A DNA stretch of 64,000 bases, taken from positions 5,952,001 through 6,016,000 of the forward strand of contig NZ_CP123923.1 of assembly GCF_030450125.1 (NCBI RefSeq), in the 5' to 3' direction. The notes beneath the pieces were generated by a model. The model did no database searches. It saw only the letters and a list, made by a program, of their open reading frames with translations, and was not told where the DNA came from. The DNA comes from Streptomyces sp. WP-1. GTDB taxonomy: Bacteria > Actinomycetota > Actinomycetes > Streptomycetales > Streptomycetaceae. Positions 58,604-64,000 of the stretch are shown here, in pieces (within the stretch, counting starts at the first letter, position 1; each line of letters opens with the position of its first letter). A program made the position numbers and the translations under genes.

Positions 58604-58939
58604 GTGGCAAGTGGCAACGCGATCCGAGGAAGCCGGGTCGGGGCGGGGCCGATGGGCGAGGCCGAGCGCGGCGAGTCCGCACCGCGGCTGCGCATCTCCT
58701 TCTGGTGCTCCAACGGGCACGAGACCCAGCCGAGCTTCGCCAGCGACGCACAGGTCCCCGACACCTGGGACTGCCCGCGCTGTGGCTTTCCGGCCGGCCA
58801 GGACCGGGACAACCCGCCGGACCCGCCGCGCACCGAGCCGTACAAGACGCACCTCGCGTATGTACGGGAGCGGCGCAGCGACGCGGACGGCGAGGCGATC
58901 CTCGCCGAGGCACTCGCCAAACTGCGCGGCGAGATCTAG
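58604..58939 (+). CDS. RbpA-family RNA polymerase-binding protein (RbpB-type paralogue)
   Basis: A 111-residue protein of the RbpA family, actinobacterial RNA-polymerase partners that stabilise the housekeeping sigma factor. It has the family layout NAIRGSRVGAG (core-binding tail), a zinc-ribbon-like strand region with CSNGHE and CPRCGFPAG, and a C-terminal sigma-interaction helix YVRERRSDADGEAILAEALA. From memory, canonical RbpA begins SERALRGTRLV; this protein differs there and in having CPRCG, so it is more likely the second copy (RbpB) found near secG/pgi. GTG 58604 follows AGGGAG. A strong terminator follows. Confidence 0.82.
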   Translation: MASGNAIRGSRVGAGPMGEAERGESAPRLRISFWCSNGHETQPSFASDAQVPDTWDCPRCGFPAGQDRDNPPDPPRTEPYKTHLAYVRERRSDADGEAILAEALAKLRGEI

Positions 58940-58949
58940 ACGTTGAGGC

Positions 58950-58979
58950 CCGGCCAGGCACCCTCGGGTGCCTGGCCGG
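58950..58979 (+). terminator. terminator of the RbpA-family gene
   Basis: CCGGCCAGGCACCC and GGGTGCCTGGCCGG are perfect 14-bp arms with a minimal loop, starting 11 bases after the stop codon. No T-run, as is common in Streptomyces. Confidence 0.8.
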
Positions 58980-59008
58980 AGCCGTATCCGCCGCTCGCTC
59001 CCGGTCGA

Positions 59009-59031
59009 TTGTCAGTGGCACCCTCTACGGT
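59009..59031 (+). promoter_or_regulatory. DNA-damage (RecA-NDp/PafBC-type) promoter of a small membrane protein
   Basis: TTGTCAGTG at 59009-59017, eight bases, TACGGT at 59026-59031: an exact consensus match, as good as at uvrA and uvrB. It predicts a short leader before the GTG at 59064. Confidence 0.82.
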
Positions 59032-59063
59032 TCTCGTGAAGGCGACGACCGCGAGGGGGAGTT

Positions 59064-59441
59064 GTGACGACGGTGGCGGCGGGGGAGATGCATGCGCCCG
59101 TGTGGCACGGGGGCATCGGGTGGCTGCGGAGTGCCGCCGTGCCGTCCCGCTTCGGCACCGCGCTGGGTTTCGCCGTGTTGTCCAGCATCGGCACCGCGTT
59201 GCGTTTCGCCGTGCTGCTGCTCGTCACCGGGGCCGCCGCGCTCGGCCCCGTGCGCATCGCCCTGCTCGCCGGTACGGCGCGGACCGCCGCGCCCGTCGTC
59301 AGGCGCTCCGTGCCCGGTCCGACCGCCCTGCCCGTCGCCTTCCTCGTCCTCTCCGCCCTCGCGCTCATACCGGCCGCCCGGCCGGACGCACCCGTCACCG
59401 CGCCACGGGACGGCGCCACCACGGCTCGCGTCCCCGGGTGA
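59064..59441 (+). CDS. small membrane protein, possibly DNA-damage induced
   Basis: A 125-residue protein I do not recognise. It has two or three hydrophobic segments ([20 protein letters not shown] through [37 protein letters not shown]) separated by basic turns. A 36-bp tandem duplication (59151-59186, 59187-59222) repeats [12 protein letters not shown] as [15 protein letters not shown] 59064 has GAGGGGGAG close upstream. It lies between the RbpA-family terminator and pgi and is the only gene directly behind the sixth damage-type promoter; pgi starts 52 bases later and may be read through. It could be an inhibitor-like small protein of the damage response, but no function is shown. Confidence 0.6.
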   Translation: MTTVAAGEMHAPVWHGGIGWLRSAAVPSRFGTALGFAVLSSIGTALRFAVLLLVTGAAALGPVRIALLAGTARTAAPVVRRSVPGPTALPVAFLVLSALALIPAARPDAPVTAPRDGATTARVPG

Positions 59442-59493
59442 TCAATTAGGTTGGAATCGCTGGGACAGGCACGACAGAAGGCGGAAGTCGGAA

Positions 59494-61146
59494 ATGAAAG
59501 CAGACGGCCGTACCAGGCTCGACCAGACGCCCGAGTGGACCGCTCTCGCGGAGCACCGGGAGGAACTGGCCGACACCCATCTGAGGGATCTGTTCGCCGC
59601 CGACCCCGAGCGCGGCACCGGGTACACGCTGCGGGTCGGCGATCTCCACATCGACTACAGCAAGCATCTGGTCACCGGCGAGACCCTGCGGCTGCTGCGC
59701 GAGCTGACCGCGGCGACGGACGTGTTCGGGCTGCGGGACGCCATGTTCCGGGGCGAGAAGATCAACGTCACCGAGGGCCGGGCGGTGCTGCACACCGCGC
59801 TGCGCGCGCCCCGGGACGCGGTGATCGAGGTCGACGGCGAGAACGTGGTGCCCAGGGTGCACGCCGTCCTCGACAAGATGAGCAACTTCGCCGACCGGGT
59901 GCGCTCCGGCGCCTGGACCGGGCACACGGGCAAGCGGATCCGCAATGTCGTCAACATCGGTATCGGCGGCTCCGACCTCGGGCCCGCGATGGCGTACGAG
60001 GCGCTGCGCAGCTTCGCCGACCGGGACCTGACGGTCCGTTTCGTGTCGAACGTGGACGGCGCGGACCTGCACGAGGCCACCCGCGACCTCGACCCGGCGG
60101 AGACGCTGTTCATCATCGCCTCCAAGACCTTCACCACCATCGAGACGATCACCAACGCCACCTCCGCGCGCACCTGGCTGCTGAGCGCGCTCGGCGACGA
60201 CGCCGCGGTGGCCAGGCACTTCGTGGCGCTGTCCACCAACGCGGAGAAGGTCACCGAGTTCGGAATCGACCCGGACAACATGTTCGAGTTCTGGGACTGG
60301 GTCGGCGGCCGCTACTCGTACGACTCCGCGATCGGCCTCTCGCTGATGATCGCCATCGGCCCGGACCGGTTCCGGGAGATGCTGGACGGCTTCCACCTGG
60401 TCGACGAGCACTTCCGCACCGCCCCGGCCGAGGCCAACGCCCCGCTGCTGCTGGGCCTGCTGGGCATCTGGTACGGCAACTTCCACGACGCCCAGTCGCA
60501 CGCCGTACTGCCGTACAGCCACTACCTGTCCAAGTTCACCGCCTACCTCCAGCAGCTGGACATGGAGTCCAACGGCAAGTACGTGGCGCGGGACGGCAAG
60601 CAGGTCGACTGGGGGACCGGGCCGGTCGTCTGGGGCACGCCGGGCACCAACGGGCAGCACGCGTACTACCAGTTGATCCACCAGGGCACCAAGCTGATTC
60701 CGGCGGACTTCATCGGCTTCGCCGAGCCGGTCGCCGAGCTGAGCGGTGAACTGAAGGCGCAGCACGACCTGTTGATGGCCAACTTCTTCGCCCAGACCCA
60801 GGCCCTCGCCTTCGGCAAGAGCGCCGAGGAGGTCCGCGCGGAGGGCGTGCCCGAGGAACTGGTGCCGCACAAGGCCTTCCCGGGCAACCGGCCCACGACC
60901 ACCGTCCTGGCGAAGGAACTGACCCCGTCCGTGCTGGGCCAGCTGATCGCGCTGTACGAGCACAAGGTGTTCGTCCAGGGCGCGGTGTGGGACATCGACT
61001 CCTTCGACCAGTGGGGCGTGGAGCTGGGCAAGGTCCTCGCCAAGCGCGTCGAGCCCGCCCTCACCGAGGGCGCGGAGGTACCCGGCCTCGACGCCTCGAC
61101 CAAGGCGCTGGTCGCCACCTACCGGGAGCTGCGCGGCCGCGGTTGA
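59494..61146 (+). CDS. pgi: glucose-6-phosphate isomerase
   Basis: A 550-residue enzyme interconverting glucose 6-phosphate and fructose 6-phosphate. The signatures are [60 protein letters not shown], and [20 protein letters not shown] with the catalytic His. The C-terminus has [14 protein letters not shown] and [20 protein letters not shown] with [11 protein letters not shown]. The ATG follows GGAAGTCGGAA. It belongs to the same sugar-phosphate region as gap-pgk-tpiA and pgl-opcA. No feature departs from the family. Confidence 0.98.
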   Translation: MKADGRTRLDQTPEWTALAEHREELADTHLRDLFAADPERGTGYTLRVGDLHIDYSKHLVTGETLRLLRELTAATDVFGLRDAMFRGEKINVTEGRAVLHTALRAPRDAVIEVDGENVVPRVHAVLDKMSNFADRVRSGAWTGHTGKRIRNVVNIGIGGSDLGPAMAYEALRSFADRDLTVRFVSNVDGADLHEATRDLDPAETLFIIASKTFTTIETITNATSARTWLLSALGDDAAVARHFVALSTNAEKVTEFGIDPDNMFEFWDWVGGRYSYDSAIGLSLMIAIGPDRFREMLDGFHLVDEHFRTAPAEANAPLLLGLLGIWYGNFHDAQSHAVLPYSHYLSKFTAYLQQLDMESNGKYVARDGKQVDWGTGPVVWGTPGTNGQHAYYQLIHQGTKLIPADFIGFAEPVAELSGELKAQHDLLMANFFAQTQALAFGKSAEEVRAEGVPEELVPHKAFPGNRPTTTVLAKELTPSVLGQLIALYEHKVFVQGAVWDIDSFDQWGVELGKVLAKRVEPALTEGAEVPGLDASTKALVATYRELRGRG

Positions 61147-61240
61147 CGACGGCAGGGAGCGCGGGGCATCGGGCGGTCCGCCGGCCGATGTCCCGTACAC
61201 TCCCGATGATCAAGAACGACGCTACTCGGGGGAGTGCGCA

Positions 61241-62020
61241 GTGGCACGGGGAAACCGGGCACCGGGTGCCCAGGGGAAACGCAACTACCTGAAAGCCCAT
61301 CACGCGGCATGGGCGGTGTTCCACCCCGCCTGGATACCGGAACCGCTCGATCCGGGCGTCGAACAGCTCAAGCGGATCCGGGTGGCCGCGGGCACCGTCG
61401 CCGCCGTCGGCGTCTACACCTTCGTACAGGGCGGCTTCGCCCTCACGGAGATGCTGGAGAACCTGCTGATCGCCTGCGGGGTGCTGCTGGTGATCGCCCC
61501 GCTGACGGTCGGGGTGATGCTGTGGATCTGGCGGCGCGGCGGCAGCCTGCGCTCCCTGCGCCCGCTGCTGCTGCGGGCCCTGGGGCTGCTGCTCACCTTC
61601 GTGGCCGCGGCGGCCCTGACCCTCTTCCTGCTCCAGAACAGCAGCCGACTGGGCGCGGGACTGCTGATCCTCCCGCTGGGTCCGCTGACACTGTGGCTGG
61701 TCTGGTTCGTCGGCGCCGGGGCCCTGCGCGTCACCGGAAACTTCTTCGGCACGGCCGCCGTGCACCGCGGACTGCCGCCCCTGCTCGCCATCGTCACCGC
61801 CTGGCTGATGGCCCTGCCCGATCTGTTCACGGGCGATCTGCACGGCCTCGGGCTCACCCTCGGCATCGTGTTCATCCTCGGCGCCCCGGTGACGGTCACC
61901 GGGATAGCGCTGTACGAACTGGCCGTCCTGAAGCGGCGGTTCGGCATACGGCTGGCGGACCATCCGGCGCCGCACCTCGGCCGGACACCGTACGACTCCC
62001 GGTACTCGTACGGCCGCTGA
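61241..62020 (+). CDS. multi-pass membrane protein of unknown function
   Basis: A 259-residue membrane protein with about five hydrophobic segments (VAAVGVYTFVQGGF; LLIACGVLLVIAPLTVGVML; LLLRALGLLLTFVAAAALTL; LGAGLLILPLGPLTLWLVWF; LGIVFILGAPVTVTGIALYE). The N-terminus is basic with YLKAHHAAWAVFHPAW, and the C-terminus carries ADHPAPHLGRTPYDSRYSYG. I know no named family. The start GTG 61241 has GGGGGAG (CGGGGGAGTGCGCA) upstream. It is monocistronic between pgi and a bidirectional terminator. Confidence 0.75.
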   Translation: MARGNRAPGAQGKRNYLKAHHAAWAVFHPAWIPEPLDPGVEQLKRIRVAAGTVAAVGVYTFVQGGFALTEMLENLLIACGVLLVIAPLTVGVMLWIWRRGGSLRSLRPLLLRALGLLLTFVAAAALTLFLLQNSSRLGAGLLILPLGPLTLWLVWFVGAGALRVTGNFFGTAAVHRGLPPLLAIVTAWLMALPDLFTGDLHGLGLTLGIVFILGAPVTVTGIALYELAVLKRRFGIRLADHPAPHLGRTPYDSRYSYGR

Positions 62021-62031
62021 GTCCCGGAACG

Positions 62032-62066
62032 GGAGACGGCGGGGACCATCGGCCCCCGCCGTCTCC
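62032..62066. terminator. bidirectional terminator
   Basis: GGAGACGGCGGGG (62032-62044) and CCCCGCCGTCTCC (62054-62066) are perfect 13-bp arms between two convergent genes. Confidence 0.85.
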
Positions 62067-62088
62067 TTCGCCTACCCGCCGACCGACG

Positions 62089-62871
62089 TCACGGGGACGC
62101 CGGCGGATACAGCGTGCGCGGCAGCTGGGAGGCCGCCGCCGAGTCCAGCAGCCACAGGGTGCGGCTCCGGCCGCGGGCGCCCGCCGCCGGGGCCTGGATC
62201 TCACCCGCGCCGGACAGGGCGATGGCCGCCGCCTCCGCCTTGTCCTCGCCCGCCGCGAGCAGCCAGACCTCACGGGCCGAGCGGATCGCGGGCAGGGTGA
62301 GCGAGATCCGGGTCGGCGGCGGCTTGGGCGCGCCGTGCACACCCACCACCGTGCGCTCGGTCTCCCGCACGGCCGGCAGCTCCGGGAAGAGCGAGGCCAC
62401 ATGGGTGTCCGGGCCGACGCCCAGCATCAGCACGTCGAAGGTGGGCACCGAGCCATGGTTCTCAGGGCCGGCCGCCTTCGCCAGCTCCGCCGCGTACGCC
62501 TCGGCCGCCGCCTCGACGTCCGTGCCGTACGGCCCGTCGGAGGCGGGCATGGCGTGCACGCGCTCCGGGTCCAGCGGGACGGAGTCCAGCAGGGCCGCGC
62601 GGGCCTGGGTGACATTGCGCTCCGGGTCGCCCTCGGGCAGATAGCGTTCGTCGCCCCACCACAGGTCGAGACGGGTCCAGTCCACGGCGTCCCGGGCGGG
62701 TGCCTCGGCCAGCGCGGCCAGCAGACCGTTGCCGTTGCGGCCGCCGGTGAGGACCACGGACGCGGTGCCCCGGGAGGCCTGCGCGTCCACGATCTTCGTG
62801 ATCAGGCGCGCCGCGGCGGCCTGGGCCATCAGTTCCTTGTCGCGGTGGACGACCAGCTGGGGGGTGCTCAC
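62089..62871 (-). CDS. pgl: 6-phosphogluconolactonase
   Basis: A 260-residue enzyme that hydrolyses 6-phosphogluconolactone in the oxidative pentose phosphate pathway. It shows VVLTGGRNGNGLLAALAE (sugar-phosphate site), WTRLDLWWGDERYLPEGDPE with the conserved WGDER, NVTQARAALLDSV, FDVLMLGVGPDTHVASLFP and AREVWLLAAGEDKAEA. It is shorter in the N-terminus than some relatives but complete. The GTG start 62871 overlaps the opcA stop (GTGA), so translation is coupled. It is the last gene of what is normally a zwf-opcA-pgl operon. Confidence 0.95.
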   Translation of the reverse strand: MSTPQLVVHRDKELMAQAAAARLITKIVDAQASRGTASVVLTGGRNGNGLLAALAEAPARDAVDWTRLDLWWGDERYLPEGDPERNVTQARAALLDSVPLDPERVHAMPASDGPYGTDVEAAAEAYAAELAKAAGPENHGSVPTFDVLMLGVGPDTHVASLFPELPAVRETERTVVGVHGAPKPPPTRISLTLPAIRSAREVWLLAAGEDKAEAAAIALSGAGEIQAPAAGARGRSRTLWLLDSAAASQLPRTLYPPASP

Positions 62872-64000
62872 TTCGCCGTCGCCTTCCTGGAGGGAGCCTT
62901 CTTCGCGGCCCGGGACGACGTCGCCTTCTTCGCGGGCGCCTTGGCCGCCTCCTCGACGGGCTCCGGCTCGGCGGCCGGCTTCGCCCCGCCCTCGGAAGCC
63001 GAACCCTCGGAAGCCGAATCCGACTCCGAAGGAGCGTCCGAAGCCGAACCCGAAGCGGAATCCGCGTCCGAAGTCTCCTGCTCCGGAACCGTCTCCAGCC
63101 GGTCCACTCCGTACCGCAGCGCCGACGCGTAGGTGTCGTCCGGGTCCAGCCGACGCAGCTCCTCCGCGATCAGCTCGGCGGTGTCGCGCCGGTTGAGCGC
63201 CACCGCGCGGGCCGGCTGCCCCTTGATGGACAGCGTGGCCAGCGAGCCGTCCGCGCGGTCCAGGGTGATCGGTCCGCACGTCGTCTCCATGCGGACCCCG
63301 GTCAGACCGGGCCCGGCGGACGGGGAACGCCGTACCGGCACGTCCAGCCGGTCCGCGAGCCACATCGCCAGCAGCTCGCAGCTCGGGTTGAACGCCTCGC
63401 CCTGCACCTCGACCGCCTCCACCCGGCAGTCGACCTGGTCCAGGGCGGCCGCCAGCATCGAGCGCCAGGGCGTGATCCGGGTCCAGGACAGATCGGTGTC
63501 GCCGGGGGTGTAGGCGTCGGCGCGGGCCGCGAGTTCCCGCACCGGCTCCTCGGCGGTGTAGGTGTCGGTGACCCGGCGCTGGGCCAGCGCGCCCAGCGGG
63601 TCCTTCGCCGGGTCCAGCGGGGCGTTCACCGGCCACCACACGACCACCGGGGCGTCCGGCAGCAGCAGCGGCAGCACGACCGAGTCGGCGTGCTGGGACA
63701 CCTCGCCGTACAGCCGCAGGATGACCGTCTCGCCGGTGCCCGCCTCCGCGCCCACCCGCACCTCGGCGTCGAGGCGCGAGCTGGTGCGGTCGCGCGAGGT
63801 GCGGGAGATCCGCTTGATGACCACCAGCGTGCGCGAGGGGTGCTCGCGCGAGGCGTCGTTGGCGGCCTTCAGGGCGTCGTAGGCGTTCTCCTCGTCGGTG
63901 ACGATGACGAGGGTCAAAACCATGCCGACGGCGGGCGTGCCGATGGCGCGGCGGCCCCGCACGAGCCCCTTGTTGATCTCGCCGGCGGTGGTGTCGGTCA
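62868..64000 (-). CDS. opcA: glucose-6-phosphate dehydrogenase assembly protein OpcA (5'-truncated by the window edge)
   Basis: OpcA, an allosteric/assembly factor that actinobacteria need for full glucose-6-phosphate dehydrogenase activity. The frame is open to the window end and reads TDTTAGEINKGLVRGRRAIG, the known N-terminal region, so a GTG at 63962 is internal and the true start lies a few codons outside. The core includes VLTLVIVTDEENAYDALKAA, VVLPLLLPDAPVVVWWPVNA, FNPSCELLAMWLADRLDVPV and SIKGQPARAVALNRRDTAEL. The last ~75 residues are a low-complexity tail: Ser/Ala/Glu/Asp repeats, then Lys/Ala. zwf is expected just beyond the right edge. Confidence 0.93.
   Translation of the reverse strand, partial: TDTTAGEINKGLVRGRRAIGTPAVGMVLTLVIVTDEENAYDALKAANDASREHPSRTLVVIKRISRTSRDRTSSRLDAEVRVGAEAGTGETVILRLYGEVSQHADSVVLPLLLPDAPVVVWWPVNAPLDPAKDPLGALAQRRVTDTYTAEEPVRELAARADAYTPGDTDLSWTRITPWRSMLAAALDQVDCRVEAVEVQGEAFNPSCELLAMWLADRLDVPVRRSPSAGPGLTGVRMETTCGPITLDRADGSLATLSIKGQPARAVALNRRDTAELIAEELRRLDPDDTYASALRYGVDRLETVPEQETSDADSASGSASDAPSESDSASEGSASEGGAKPAAEPEPVEEAAKAPAKKATSSRAAKKAPSRKATAK

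Overview
This window is high-GC chromosomal DNA from a Streptomyces species or a very close relative. The evidence is the strong third-position GC bias, many GTG starts, GTGA/ATGA gene overlaps, and a gene set that is typical of that genus: WhiA, RbpA-family proteins, a mycothiol-dependent enzyme family, DUF397 with a DUF5753 regulator, DUF6343, OpcA and TerD/TerC. Most of the window reads as conserved core chromosome, with two small decayed patches.

Layout. 0-9 kb: hrpB helicase, a methyltransferase divergent from rpsA, a secreted beta-helix protein, a PAC2 protein, then coaE and a TPR protein. 9-16.7 kb: small proteins, an S4 RNA-binding protein, a uracil-DNA glycosylase, a scar made of two truncated genes (11.3-11.85 kb), a DUF899 protein, and a regulatory cluster (ATPase kinase, DUF5753 regulator, DUF397, S-adenosyl methyltransferase). 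16.7-27.6 kb: a stand-alone gltD, DUF2293, a second graveyard with an IS110-type transposase remnant (19.2-19.7 kb), a uridine-kinase-like protein without a P-loop, corA, psuG-psuK, ogt, a secreted glycerophosphodiesterase and an MHYT membrane sensor. 27.6-41.3 kb: uvrB, a Ter stress/metal cluster (TerD, a TerD fusion, TerC behind a putative Mn riboswitch, a ChaA-type antiporter), an MFS transporter divergent from aroQ, a polar amino-acid type ABC operon, a metallo-hydrolase and a mycothiol-dependent family enzyme. 41.4-54.5 kb: uvrA, a LacI/sugar-kinase pair, a Rieske lipoprotein, an HTH protein, and the operon uvrC-rapZ-yvcK-whiA. 54.5-64 kb: gap-pgk-tpiA, secG, an RbpA paralogue, a small membrane protein, pgi, a membrane protein, then pgl-opcA, which runs off the right edge.

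The strongest systems-level signal is a shared DNA-damage promoter. Six copies of the pattern TTGTCRGTG-N8-TAnnnT (the RecA-NDp/PafBC type element of actinobacteria) lie upstream of coaE, ogt, uvrB, uvrA, uvrC and a small unknown membrane protein at 59.06 kb. At coaE, ogt, uvrB and uvrC the -10 hexamer sits 6-7 bases before the start codon, so these transcripts should be leaderless. All three excinuclease genes and the alkyl-transferase therefore look co-regulated although they are scattered. The uvrC copy would also feed rapZ, yvcK and the sporulation regulator whiA.

No tRNA, rRNA, CRISPR array, prophage or biosynthetic gene cluster was seen. Start sites were chosen by reading ribosome-binding sites and overlaps by eye. 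Domain calls come from recognising sequence motifs, not from a database search.
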